Notes: generated by a model from the letters alone, not told the origin. Positions 47,051 to 59,439 are shown, counted from the stretch's first letter. The stretch: 64,000 nt of DNA from Ottelia alismoides (GCA_037367405.1 JAZKJV010005753.1:992001-1056000); one strand, 5' to 3'. A program made the numbers and translations.

Positions 47051-49250
47051 ATGATGGGTAGACGCTCTCTTAGGCAGCCTCTGGCTGCACCGCTTTCGGG
47101 CACGTCTACCCGATCATCTAGGTTGGCCCGCGAGAGCCGAGACCAGCTCTCCGAGCCCGAGTATGACTCCGCCCTGTTCCCCCTCGATCCCCTTTCTTTT
47201 AGTACTGAGAGACATGAGCCCGAGGAGAGATTAGCAGATTTGACAGAACCTGAGTTGGGCTCATTTGATTTTGTAGACGTCATGGCCGGCAGTTCTGAGG
47301 ATCACCCCGGAGGTCCACGAGGAGATCAGCATTTTGTCCTGGACCAGGGAGCGATCAACTCCACCCTGATCGCCTCTTTAGAGACAGTTCAGCAGCAGTT
47401 GAGAGATCAGGGAGATTTTATGATTGAGATGAGGAGAGAGTTGGAGCGACTTAGAGCAGAGAGAGATCAGAGCGAGCCTGAGGACGGACCAGATGCAGAG
47501 GCACGAGCCGCAGCAGCCGCAGCAGCAGCAGCCGCCGCCGCAACGGCAGCCGCTGCGGCAGGAGGACCACCGAGACCGATGCGGGAGTTGCACAACCTCG
47601 GATCTACACTGATGCATCATTGGGTAGTGGTGCCTGCTATCGTGGGGGACTTCAAGTTCCCCCCGAACACCCTGCAGATGCTTCCCCGTTTTCACGACTT
47701 GCCACCGAGGAGCCCCATCTCCACCTCCAGGAGTTCTTCACGATCTGCAGTACTGTCCATGACCGTCATGTGGACCAGGATACGATTCGGATGATCGCCT
47801 TCCCCTTCTTCCTTGCAGACAGAGCAGCCACCTGGCTGAAGCATTTGGGGAAGTTTGTCTACACCTGGGAGCAGCTCCGCACCGAGTACTTGAACAAGTA
47901 CTATCCACTCGGGCGGACCAATGCAGCGAGGGCCCTGATCTGCAACTTCTCCATGCTCCCCAACGAGCAATTCCATGAGGCATGGGAGAGGTTCCGAGAG
48001 CTCACAGACCGATGCCCGCACCACGACATTTCCAAGTCGAACCTAGTTCAGAGCTTCTTTAGCGGGTTGACACCAGAGCTTCAGGGCCTGGTGAATGCTT
48101 CTTGCGGCGGGTCCTATTTCGCCAAGGATCACGACCAGGTCTGGGCCATTTTTGAGGAAATGGTCGAGAACTATATGGTGATGTCCCATACCCGGTTGTA
48201 CACACAGGGGAGACCCCAGCAGCAGCCAGGATCCGTGCAGTTCCAGAGGATAGCACGGGTCGACGCCGGTCCATCCAGTTCATCCGCAGTTGCAGCAGTA
48301 CAGGCAGAGTCGTCCGCTGCGGATATGGGTATTATCAGCGAGAAGTTGGACCGGATGGAGCTGATTGAGAAGAAGCAGTGCCAGGGTATCACGCAGATGG
48401 AACAGATGGCACAGACTCTGAGCGACATGAAGACCCAGCTCATGTGTCTCCAGGAGGCACAGACAGCTTCACAGCCCCGTCTTCTGTCGCGAGGCGATAC
48501 CGGCGGCAGCAGCAGCTCGTCCCAGCGCTCCAGCTCCTTACAGCAGCCTAGACAGGTTCACCTTGTACAGGCGGAGCCGTACCAGCCGCAGCAGCCCTCT
48601 TACCAGTCACCACCATCTCCAGACATGCAGATGGTGGTATACCGGCCGGATCAGCCTCTGGCAGTACTCCCGCCAGCCCCCTACGATGCAGAGCCATTGA
48701 TGGATGTCAACGGGATTTGGTATGATCGCCCCCAGCCTGGGATCCGACGAGACCATCCCGGATTCAGGTGGGGGAGTGGAGGTACCCAGCCCCAGAAGCA
48801 GTCATCCGGTCAGGGAGGGCAGTATAGCCAGCAGAGAGATCACCAGCAGCAGCAGCCCCCAGCTCACCAGGCACAGCAGCAGCAGCATCTCTCCTCCTAC
48901 CCCTCTCAACAGCAGCAGCACCAGTTCCAGCAGCCTCATTACTAGAGAGGCTACCCGTCAGGCTCCCATGAGAGCCCCACCTCGGATGACATAGCCCGCC
49001 TCCTCACGGACTAGCAAGCTACATTTAGACGGGAGATGGACGAGTTCCGCCAGGAGATGCGGGACCTGATGAGAGGGAAGGCCGCCATCCCTGCACAGAT
49101 AGAGCCGAATCCGAACAACCTGAAGAGGAAGTCTGAACAGGTAGTTGACACTGAGCATACCACTCCTAGTGATCCATTTGATGATATGTCTTCAGATCTG
49201 TTTGATGCTGATTTTGTTACACTTAGGAGCGGTAGAGCACCAGCAGGCGG
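47051..49250 (+). pseudogene. gag: gag of element D (frameshift and stops)
   Basis: Starts MMGRRSLRQPL at 47051, then an acidic segment, a coiled-coil-like stretch, an Ala run (about 47515-47560), and the capsid region with WLKHLGKF, YLNKYYPLG, FHEAWERFREL and NLVQSFFSGLTPELQG (about 47800-48090). Compared with E, one G is missing near 47694 (TTCACGACTTG against TTCACGGACTTG), so the capsid lies in another frame. The second half is helical (IISEKLDRMELIEKKQ), then Q-rich, ending with DFVTLRSGR near 49200-49225. TAGs at 48943-48945 and 49012-49014 replace Gln codons kept in E. No CCHC knuckle seen. Confidence 0.9.
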
Positions 49251-50900
49251 TGCCTCATCTGAGCGACGACTCAAGGATCCACCCAGGGCGCCAGATGAGG
49301 AGGAGGAGAGCGGTACTGAGGCCGCACATGATGATGATGGTGGTACTGATGCCACCAAGGATGCTGATTCCACCGGTGGTACTGAGGCCGCCACTTCACC
49401 AGTGCGAGGAGGTGGTGCTGATGCCACTCGAGGAGCCGAGCCAGCCTGCGGTACTGAGGCCGCGAGACGTCCAGTAGCAGAGCCAGCCAGAGGTGGTACT
49501 GAGGCCACCAGTGCTCATTTTGATAGAGATGTTGTCTTCTCTCGTGTTGATGTATCTCAGAACTCTACTTTGAATAAAGGAAAAGGTTTAGTTTCTTCTG
49601 GTCCCACTGTGGTGCTTGATGTATGTGCGGATCCGGCCGTCGAGCCGTCTATGCCTTTTCCTAGTCCTTCATTTGCGAAGGACCCTGTGATCCCCTTCCC
49701 TAGAGCCCTTCAGATGGGGAAGAGGAAGAAAAAAGAAAATGATCCAAAAAAGAGAGAGAAGGAGGAGTTCAGTCAGAGCATGATCGACAGATTTCACATC
49801 CAGCTGACCCTCCAGGAGGCTTTGCAGCACATCCCCCTTCTTCAGCGATCTTTGAGAGACAGGACCACAGTCAGGAGGAGGAGGAGGAAGCACACTTCAG
49901 AAATTCATGTGCTGACGAAAGCCACGTGTTTCGCGATCCAGAACCGTCTACCGGCCAAGAGGCCAGATTCGAGGGTCCCGTATGTCAGATGTCAGATTAG
50001 TGAGCAGAGGTTCGATCGGACTCTATTGGATAGCAGATCGTCGATCAACCTTCTTCCGGCAGCCCTTCTCGACCGCTTCGAGTTGGGCACTCTTAGACAG
50101 AGCAGGACAGTCCTTCAGTTTGCTGATCCATCTGTCAAGAGGCCGAAGGGGTTGTTGCGAGACGTTATCGTCACGATTCAGGGCCTGAAATTCCCTGTGG
50201 ACTTCGTAGTGTTGGACATGGAGATCCCTGATTCAGTGGCTGATACCCCCATCATCCTTGGTCGTCCGTTCTTGGCCACAGCCAAGGCGGTGACTGATCA
50301 TGATAGCGAGAAGGTGTACTTTCGCGTCGAGGGTGAGAGTATACAAATAGAGACGGTCGAGGACTACAGATCCAAAGAGAGCACGCTCAGAGGATAGCAC
50401 AGATTCAGAGCAGCTGACAGACGCCGAGCCAGACATCCACCGGGACTGTGATTTTGTGATCACTGATAATGAGGCAGCATGGGCAGATCCAGCAGCATAG
50501 GCCATCCTCTCATTTTCAGATACAGCTGATGCCGAGATGATAGTAGAGGAGAGCTTGGAGAGCACAGCCCTGGTCCAGGATACAGTAGAGGCAGCAGAGC
50601 CGGTTCTCGACCGCGATACAGTTTCTAGTGATGGTGGTACTGAGGCCACCTTGTGTTACGGTGGTACTGATGCCACCGCGTTTGATGCAGATCCCTCGGA
50701 TTCAGAGTCTGATTGGGCAGATTGCGACGATCAGATGCCAGACTTGAGTCCACCTGAGCCTACAGATGAGGAGGAGGTAGATGCAGAGCAGATCAGAGAC
50801 AGCACAGTTGAGCAGCCATCTCCAGATCCAGTTTGCGAGAGTTCGCTTTCTTTCTCCCAGGCAGATTTGGCAGACTTAGCAGCATTGACACATTTTCATC
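49251..50900 (+). pseudogene. Retropepsin of element D with mutated active site
   Basis: Linker with GGTEAT/GGTDAT repeats (about 49300-49510) and a basic run, then the protease at about 49870-50340. The catalytic triplet reads DSR at 50029-50037, an AGA codon in place of the invariant Gly, so the enzyme is very probably inactive. FADPSVKRPKGLL and IILGRPFLATAKA follow. A two-base deletion near 50368-50375, judged against E, ends the frame at 50395. The acidic linker to RT continues in a new frame with TAG at 50498-50500 and another GGTEAT pair at 50633-50680. Confidence 0.88.
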
Positions 50901-51990
50901 CGAAGCCAGAATTGCCAGCGCCCAGTTGTCCAGAGCTGAAGCCGCTCCCTACTTCGCTGAAGTATCGATTCCTTGCGGGCGAGCCTGAGATGTACCCAGT
51001 CATCATCTCTGCCCATCTGACTGGAGAGTAGGAAGCCCGTTTGATGGGGGTTCTTGAAAAGAACCGCAAGGCAATCGGATGGAGCGTAGCAGATCTCCAT
51101 GGGATTAGTCCATCAGTGTGCTCCCACCATATCTATCTCGAGGAGGGGGCGAGGCCATCGCGTGAGTTCCAGCGGCGGCTGAACCCCAACCTGAGAGAGG
51201 TCGTGATGAAGGAAATATCAAAATGGTGGAGTGCAGATTTTATTTATCCCATTTCCGACTCCAAGTGGGTTAGCCCCTTGCATGTGGTGCCCAAGAAGAC
51301 GGGCATCACGACTGTGATCAGTGAGTCGGGAGAGGAGATTGCTATACGAGTACCCACCTCTTGGAGGGTCTGTGTTGACTACAGGAGACTCAACCAGGCC
51401 ACCAAGAAGGACCATTTCCCCCTGCCTTTTATTGACCAGATCATTGAGAGACTGGTAGGGAAGAGCCATTATTGCTTCCTGGATGGGTACTCGGGCTACA
51501 ACCAGGTGGCCATCGCTCCTGAGGATCAGGAGAAGATCACCTTTACCTGTCCCTTTGGTATATATGCCTTTCGACGCATGCCATTTTGGCTATGCAATGC
51601 CCCTGCGACTTTTCAGAGGTGCATGCTGTCGATCTTTTCGGACATGGTAGGGGAGTGTTTGGAGGTCTTCATGGACGATTTCTTGGTCTACGACGACGGA
51701 TTCGACTCCTGTCTTAACTTCCTAGACTGAGTACTCCAGCGATGTATTGAGTACCATTTGGTTCTATCATGGGAGAAGAGTCACTTCATGGTGACTCAAG
51801 GGACGGTGCTTGGCCACATCATCTCCAACAGGGGCATGGAGGTTGATCCGGCCAAGGTTGATGTCATTAGAAAACTCGCACCGCCGTCCAATTTGAGGCA
51901 GCTACGGTCATTCCTGGGGCACGTTGGATTTTATAGGAGATTTATTCAGGATTTCAGCAGGATTGCCCGACCGTTGACTGACCTCTTGAC
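50901..51990 (+). pseudogene. Reverse transcriptase of element D
   Basis: All RT blocks in one frame: ELKPLPTSLKYRFL, LNPNLREVVMKEISKWW, SWRVCVDYRRLN, DHFPLPFIDQ, FLDGYSGYNQV, FMDDF at 51668-51682, [11 protein letters not shown] and [13 protein letters not shown]. Stops: TAG 51029-51031 (Gln) and TGA 51728-51730 (Arg CGA in C). The motif MPFGLCNAPATF reads MPFWLCNAPATF here, a change at a strongly conserved Gly near the active site. Confidence 0.9.
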
Positions 51991-52470
51991 GAAAGACGCC
52001 GAGTTCCTTGTCGATGACAAGTGTCTCTCATCCTTTGCGACTCTCCAGCAGTGCATGATTGAGGCTCCTGTTCTCCAGCCGCCTGATTGGTCTCTCCCAT
52101 TCGAGATCATGACGGATGCCTCCAATTTTGCCGTGGGGGCAGTGCTGGGACAGAGGAGGGATGGAGTTCCGTTTGCTATCTACTACGCTAGCCGCACATT
52201 GGATTCTGCCCAGCGGAATTACACGGTCACAGAGAAGGAGATGCTAGCCGTAGTGTTCGCCCTAGATAAGTTTCGATCTTATATCATTGGATCTAGAGTG
52301 ACTTTGTACACAGATCACATCGCCATCAGGTACCTCATGGCAAAGAAGGATGCCAAGGCCAGACTGACTAGATGGATCCTTCTACTCCAGGAGTTCGACA
52401 TTGAGATCAAGGATAAGCCTGGAGTCAAGAATGTGGTGGCGGATCACCTCTCCCGTTTAGAGTAGCCTGA
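51991..52470 (+). pseudogene. RNase H of element D
   Basis: Acids visible: D at 52115 (TDAS), E at 52232 (TEKEM) and D at 52313 (YTDH). The C-terminal [11 protein letters not shown] and VADHLSRLE are followed by TAG at 52463-52465, where C has CAG. TDHIAI replaces TDHTAI. Otherwise intact. Confidence 0.9.
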
Positions 52471-53839
52471 GGAGTCTGAGCAGATTGATCCCATTCGAGA
52501 TACCTTCCCAGATGAGGCGATCCTTGCTATTGCCTCACTCCCGTGGTACGCCGATATTGTGAACTTTCTCGTTGCTGGGAAAGTCCCACAAGATTGGCCC
52601 AGGCAGAGGCTTGAGACCTTCCTTGCGAAGGCCAAGTCCTACCACTGGGAGGATCCCATCCTTTACCACGAGGGAGGGGATAGCATCTGGCGTCGGTGTA
52701 TTCCTCAGGAGGAACACCATAGCGTCCTCACTTACTACCACAAGCTTGAGGCAGGAGGACATAATTCTGGGAGGAGAACGACACAGAAAGTGCTCCAATC
52801 CGGCTTGTGGTGGCCTACCCTCTTCAATGACTCTGATGAGTTCGTGAAGAGGTGTACTGACTGTCAGAGGATGGGCACTTGTGGACAGTGTGATATGATG
52901 CCGATGCAGCCCATTCATTTTTGTGAGGTTTTTGACGCATGGGGTATCGATTTCATGGGTCCATTCCCTAAGAGTCAGGGATTTGAGTACATTCTGTTGG
53001 CCGTTGACTATGTTAGTCGTTGGGTTGAGGCCATCCCCGCCCGAGCCGCTGATGCGAGAACAGTTTGCAGATTCTTGAGGAAGCACATCATCACGCGGTT
53101 CGGGGTTCCACGAGTTCTGATTTCTGATGGGGGATCTCACTTCATCAACGACCAGGTGAAGGCCCTTGCTAGCGAGTTCGGTATAGACCATTGTGTTGCT
53201 ACACCTTATCATCCACAGACGAATGGTCTAGCCGAGGTGTCGAATAGGGAGATCAAGACGATATTGCAGAAAGTCGTCCGCCTTGACCGAAAGGATTGGT
53301 CACAGCTTTTGGACTCGGTCTTGTGGGCATATAGGATGTCTTTCAAGACACCATTGGGCACATCTCCCTTTCGCCTCGTATATGGCAAGCCGTGCCATTT
53401 ACCTGTTGAGTTGAGGCACAAGTCACTTTGGGCAGTTACAGATATTCTTATGAATCCAGAAGGTGTAGGAGATCAGAGGAGGGCAGAGTTAGCTGCCCTG
53501 GAGGAGCTTAGAGATACAGCTTTCTTAAACAGCCTACAGTATAAGGAGAGAGTGAAGGAGTGGCATGATTCTCATATCAGCCACAAGCATTTTGAGATTG
53601 GACAGAGAGTATGACTGTTTGATGCGAGGCTTCGTTTGTTTCCAGGGAAGCTGCAGAGCAAATGGAAGGGACCCTACTTGGTCAGAAAGGTACACGACAA
53701 TGGTAGCATTGATATATCCGAGTTGTCTTCTGAGAGTACCTTTCGAGTGAACGGCCAGCGGCTCAAGCCATTTCTAGATCATGAGCCGCGGGACGTTGTT
53801 GTTGCCCCTATTCATTTTGCGCGAGATGTGGTCTTTTGA
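52471..53839 (+). pseudogene. Integrase of element D
   Basis: Zinc-binding region (YHKLEAGGHNS...CTDCQ; the second H of GGHH is N), catalytic D (52949, GIDFMG), D (53126, SDGGSHF) and E (53234, NGLAE), D,D35E. TGA at 53612-53614 replaces Trp (TGG in C). The C-terminal [19 protein letters not shown] and FRVNGQRLK end at 53839. Core acids are intact; the zinc site is altered. Confidence 0.92.
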
Positions 53840-55883
53840 TTCACATCTTATGCATCTCACGCCTGAGTTTCACTGTTCCTCTGCCTTGTATAGATCCAGA
53901 TGTCCATATCATGCTATTCTTTAGTCCCACATCCCTTTTCTCATCTTATGATTATGCTATACTTAGGGTGTACTTTACCCTAAGTATAGGGGGGATGTGG
54001 GATCTGCGGGTATTCTTTTCATTCTTTCCGCTCCTGTTTTGCTGCCTATACTTAGGGATATTTTACCCTAAGTATAGGGGGGGCAGACTCTGTATCTTCT
54101 TCACTCGGATTTCCCTTCATGTACAGCTTGCTATACTTAGGATTAGTTAATCCTAAGTATAGGGGGAAACCACCGAGCCCCTCCCATTCTATTCATTTAT
54201 TCGTTTCTGTACTTAGCCATTCCTTTTCACTTCCCTTTTACTAAGCACGAGTTATGTCTTCTTCATCGCTCTTGATCACTCTGAGGACATCGTTCGAGCT
54301 AAGTATGGGGGGGTGTGTATATATTTCATATATACTTTAGCCATAACTCGTACTTTGTGTGAGTGTGTTAATAAATAAAATGGCTAAAAATCACAAAAAT
54401 AAAAAAAAATTCATGTACATAAACTTCTTTTATTTGCACATACATAGCTAGTGTACAAAGTATTTTTGTAAAAATGATTTCAAAAATCTTTTGTGTAAAG
54501 CTTGTGTAAATATTTTTGTATCAAAATTATGTATATAATACAAAATTTTTCCACAATGTTTTGAAAATCAAAAGTTTGCAAAAATCTTGTGTAAATATGT
54601 GTAAATAGCTTCTTGCAAAACTTGCACCTCATGCATCATTCATCCATGATTTCAAAACATTTTTCAAAAATTTTGCACGATTGTAAAATTTGTGTAAATA
54701 AGCATCCTGTGTACATATATGTATATAGTTTTTCCTGGATGAGAGTTGACATTTAAACTAAGCCTGGAATTAAATTGAGAAATGGAGCTTGAATAAGATC
54801 TTAATCCACTTAACTCTAAGAGGAACCTTATAGGGCTTAGGGTTAAGGCTTTTCAGGTCCATAAGGACTTAATTCTTTGAGTCCACTAGGCTATGAGTAT
54901 ATGTCATCTTGATGAGCCTAAGTAGAGCACTTAACAACACACGCATGACTCTTAGAGACAATGGCTTGATTTGCACCAGCACTTTACACATGGCTCTCCA
55001 CGGATGAGGTGGTGAGGAGGCAGTTTCCTTTGGCTTGGGGTAGCATATGAGGGTAGTACTTCTAGGCGGAACCTCTCTTCTTCTTCTAGTGAAGGAAGTG
55101 CGTCTCAACTTGGTCTAGTGGTGATGAAGGCTAAAGACAGAAGCTGTGGGTTGCAATAAAGCTTCAAAAGAGGGATAGTCTACTGGCTCAAGAGGAAAAT
55201 TTCTTGTATATATGCTGCACCATGTAGATATTTTGTATAGAAGCACTTGAAAAAAAATTGCAAAATGCAAAAAGAACTCCAAAAAAGTGGTGGGTCGGAT
55301 TGAAAATTTAATAACCCCACTGGAGTGTATATAGTCAAATAAAGCAAAAGCTTATGGTATCATGTTACATCTCATGAAGCTTGCAGCGGGAGACTTGGCT
55401 ACACTGGCTGAGCTTCCAAAAGTCTATACTTCTTCCCCCTCTTCTTGAGCCGGTTGTACTTGAACTTAGAAGGGAATATCCCGCTTCTCGAGGAAAGAGT
55501 TGCTAGACCGAGGCATTAGAGTTACCAGGTTGAGGGAGGTTGTTTCTTTGTTACTTCTGAGGTGGGGAGCTACATATCACTTACACTGCATGGAAAGATT
55601 CATGGTCATTAGAGTTTGTGTATGTAGAATTGTTCTGATCTGGTTTATTGAGGAGTCTTGCCCATAGATTGGTGGAACTTAGAGACTGTTAAGTTTAAGC
55701 TTATGTCTAAATAAGGTTCCGACACATTAATAATCCAAAGATCTGATCGAGCTCCATATTTCAATTTAGTGAAGGAAAGTTTAATATTCAACCTTGATCC
55801 ATGTACATTCCCCTCTTTTTCTTCTTCTTTCTTTCTTTTTCACTTCTTTTTCAAATAAGTGTTTGCTAAGGGACTAGCAAAGT
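53840..55883 (+). other. 3' noncoding region of element D with hairpin array
   Basis: Three perfect hairpins: 53957-53968/53978-53989 (12 bp), 54046-54057/54066-54077 (12 bp) and 54131-54145/54148-54162 (15-bp stem CTATACTTAGGATTA, 2-base loop), each with a G5-7 tail. ACGAGTTATG (54247-54256) and CATAACTCGT (54342-54351) form an outer 10-bp stem around a fourth AAGTATGGGGGGG. AT-rich sequence follows, then a block at about 54760-55800 matching B and C, including an antisense 79-codon frame (54869-55108). No env-like ORF. Confidence 0.82.
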
Positions 55884-55896
55884 TAAGTATAGGGGG
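55884..55896 (+). other. Polypurine tract of element D
   Basis: TAAGTATAGGGGG immediately before the 3' LTR, identical in core to the hairpin right arms about 1.8 kb upstream. Confidence 0.88.
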
Positions 55897-58800
55897 TGAT
55901 GAATACTCATTCATCACTCTTTATTCTTATATCTTAGCTACAAAAACCTTTGCAAATACATGTAGATATGTGTAAATAGGAATAATTACCAAAAGCATGC
56001 ATTGTGTAAAAACCTATAATTAGCATGTTTTTGTGTAAAAATAAAAGAATAAAGATTAAAAAGAAAAAGAGGGAAATATTTAGAATAAATATTGAGCAAC
56101 CTAACCCAAGGGAGGGCTCAGTATGGGCCTGACCGCATAAAAGCCAAAGTAGAGGGAGATAGGGGCTCATGTGTAAGTATTTATGTAAATAAAATAAAGA
56201 TATTTTCCTCACCAAAAATATGCTTGTAAATACTTGTATATATCTATAAGTAAAAAACAAAAGAAAAAGAATTAAAATACCCATTTCATCATGTACATAA
56301 ACCACATCTATATATTTATTTTACCTTGTAAATAAATAAAATTATTTTCCAAACTTTTTGTAAATATTCTATATTGTAAATAAATAAAATAAAAAGAATT
56401 AGAACAAAAACAAAATAAAAAGAGCAAAATTAAAAATAAAAAAATACATTGTACATATACCATGTATATAGATGTACATATATATTTATTTTACCTATGT
56501 ATATAAATAAGAAAAATAAAATAAAAACACCCTTTTATTCCTTATTTTATAATATAAATAAATAAAATATAAAATAGGAATAAAATTGCATAAAAATAAT
56601 AACTAAAATTAAAAAAATCAAAAACCCTAATAGTGTACATATACCTATATATTACATACTATGTATATAGCTTATTTTTATTTCCAAAAATTAATTAAAA
56701 ATCACTAAAAAATAGAAAAAAATAAAATAAAAACATTTCATGTTTTAAGTTTTTGCAAATTCGGCCAATTGCTACCTTACTTTTGAGCTTCAAGATTCAG
56801 CCACGTGGCCGATTTCCATTGGGCCCTAGGGATGTTGACCGCCCGGTCAACTACCCCCCCCCCAGGACCACCTCCCGCGGATCTGGGTCGTGGACGCGAT
56901 TTCTCGAATTTCTACCCTCTCGACCCGATCGCTATTTCACCAAACCCCGGCTCCGTTTTGATCCTCCCACATCCGACATCCTCGCCGGGCACACACCTTG
57001 GGATCCGCGCTCCTCATCGACCTACCCGAGCCAGTCTTAGCCGGACCCCTCCAGCGTACATAAGCGAGCTCCGCCACCCATTTTCACCATCTTTGGCTAG
57101 TTGTTTCCTCCTCCTGTGAGCTCCAGAGCAACCGTGAGAGTGACAGCTCGCGTCTGAGCCTGTCGAAGCGGGGAGAGGGAGCTTCGCCATCGATCCGGCG
57201 AGCCCAGCTGCCGTAGCTCCGCCACCAGCGTGAGCTTCGACCCTCGGAGCGAGACGATCCTCGAGGCAACGACCAGGAGCTTCAGCAGCGCATCCCTAGT
57301 CTCTCCGACCACCCAGGTAGCTCTGATAGCCTATCTTTTCCTTTAATTTCAGTTTACACCCAAATCGCTCCGCCGCTGCGTTTCTTTGATTCCGACCACT
57401 CCGTTACCCATTTCGATCATCGGAATCGTCCATTACGTCCGCCTCCTCCCGACGCACCTTCTTCACCCACTCACTCAACCCAGCTCGCACAGGAGCTGGG
57501 AACCGAGCTCCTCCGTCCACCACCTTCGCCGGAGCTCGCCATCCCGACACATCCATCACCCCCACTTCGCCTAACCGGGTCGAGGCAATTTGCCCTCGAC
57601 CCGTGAATCTTCTGGTTCACTTTTCAGGTCAAAACGAGGGCCATCTGAGGCCCTTCGCCATCCAGCCAGGAGACCCAGCTCCGCCGACCTCGACCGAGCT
57701 CCTCGGAGTTCGGCTGGATCATCGGAGCCTACCGGCAGACGCGGGAGCCTTCCACGATTCCTCTCCGACCTTCAGAGGGCTCCAAGGAGGAGCACCACGC
57801 ACGCACGAGCCCGGCGAGTCTCGCTGGGGACTTGTTCTTCCAGCATCCTCCATCGCCGTCCGATCGCCCCTCCCGCTCCAGTTTCAATCAGAGCCGTTCA
57901 TCTCCGGAGCGTCTTGCATCGTCCGATCTGAGGAGGCGTCATCTGGAGCGCCCACCGTCAGCACCTTCCGATCATCCACGTGGCGCGCATCCAGCCCATC
58001 CGCTTAATAAAGGGTAATTTACCCTTAGGCCCTGTCTTTATTTTTATTTCATCTTAGTCCTGTAAATATTAAAGTCAGTTGTTTAGTTTTAGGGCTATTT
58101 GCATCTTGGACCCTGTGCTTTACTTTATTTGCATTTATACCCCTGCCAGTTGTGGACACGTGCATCGTCACGTGATATTTTGGTTTATTTGCAATAGAGA
58201 CTCCTGTAGTTCTGGATGTTATTGAATGAATGAAATCTTTTACTTATTTGCATTTATACCCCTGTGCGTGATTTATTTCCACATGTGCGTTATATTTTGG
58301 GTATTTTGCAGATAAGCCCCTAGGCTTTTGGTACTTATTACCAATAAGTCCTCGAGACTTATTTTTATCACATTTGGGTCCCTGAGTGCCCCAGGCACGC
58401 GCGTGGTGCATCTTTTGCTGGGTATTTTACACCAGACCCCCCAGAACTTTGGGTATTTGCACTTTGGTCCCTATGCACAGTGCCCCTTCTTTATTTTTGA
58501 ATAAAATATCAAATCACCTCCAAATCCAACGAAAATTTGATACATGACTCCTGCCATGGTGTAGGATTTTTGTGAATTTTTGAGGACATTTTTGATTTCA
58601 TTTGATATTTTAAAAAATTCAAAAACATTCAATTTTGCTACTGTCTAACTTTAAAAATCACAAAAAAATATTAAATAGTGTCCAAAAATTACAAAAAAAT
58701 TGTCCACTGCTTGTCTTGCTTAGTTTGAGTTTCTAGACAATTTTGGCTATTTTCCATTACAGAAAACCACTAAAAAACGAAAAACACCTAAAACCTCATA

Positions 58801-59436
58801 AAAATTCCAGTAAAGAAATTGAAAATCCAAAAACAATAAAATTGGTGCCAAAATTTTCCTCATTTTGTCTTCTTTGTAGGAAAATTACCTCCAGGCCATT
58901 TTGGAGCTCTTAGATATTTTATCTAGGGCTTTGTGGCTTGGCTGGACAATACCATCTCTTTTAGCTACTGTTTGATTTTTAGAAAATTAAATAAACCTTA
59001 GAAAATTATCAAAAATTCACCAAAAACACTAAAATATATAAAACACACAAAAATATTTTTGTTTGAATTTTTAGCTGACTTCTAGTGCATTTAATAATTT
59101 GTTGAAGTGCATGCTTGGTTGCTTTTCTCATTTTCTTAATAAACAAAACAAATCTAAAAAAATATAAAATATTCAAAAAAAACCACCAAAAACATTTTCT
59201 CCTTTTATTTTATCTCCTTTGACTACTTCGTAGGCCGAGAGGCCAACCCGTGCTCCTTGAGTTCGACCCTGGGTGCTATACCAGGTTAATCCAATAGCAG
59301 GACCGCTACTTCATATTTTGATCGATTTTATCCTTCTCGAGTGGTTCATTTTTCTTGATTGACGCATCTGAGTGATTGAGGTCGCAACGACCACTTCTTT
59401 ACATTCACCTTAGTCGTTTGGATTTCAGCGTTATCA
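55897..59436 (+). repeat. Shared LTR: 3' LTR of D and 5' LTR of E (3540 bp)
   Basis: Same ends (TGATGAATAC...GTTATCA) and layout as 42131-45673, differing by scattered substitutions and small indels. PPT D lies on its left and PBS E on its right, so one LTR serves two internal regions. That arrangement results from unequal recombination between LTRs of related copies. Confidence 0.93.
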
Positions 59437-59439
59437 GAA

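Larger units (their letters stand above)
42131..59436 (+). mobile_element. Element D: complete Athila-like element, inactivated
   Basis: 5' LTR 42131-45673 (3543 bp), PBS, leader, gag-pol, noncoding region with hairpins, PPT and 3' LTR 55897-59436 (3540 bp). Gag-pol has a one-base deletion in gag, a two-base deletion after the protease and several stops. The right LTR is followed by a PBS and a second internal region (E), not by a target duplication. Confidence 0.93.

Noticed and set aside
31299..59436. Giant inverted repeat or self-integration product formed by C (-) and D (+)
   Set aside because: C and D LTRs and pol differ by many independent changes, and C is cut exactly at D's LTR terminus, so a later insertion into C explains it better.
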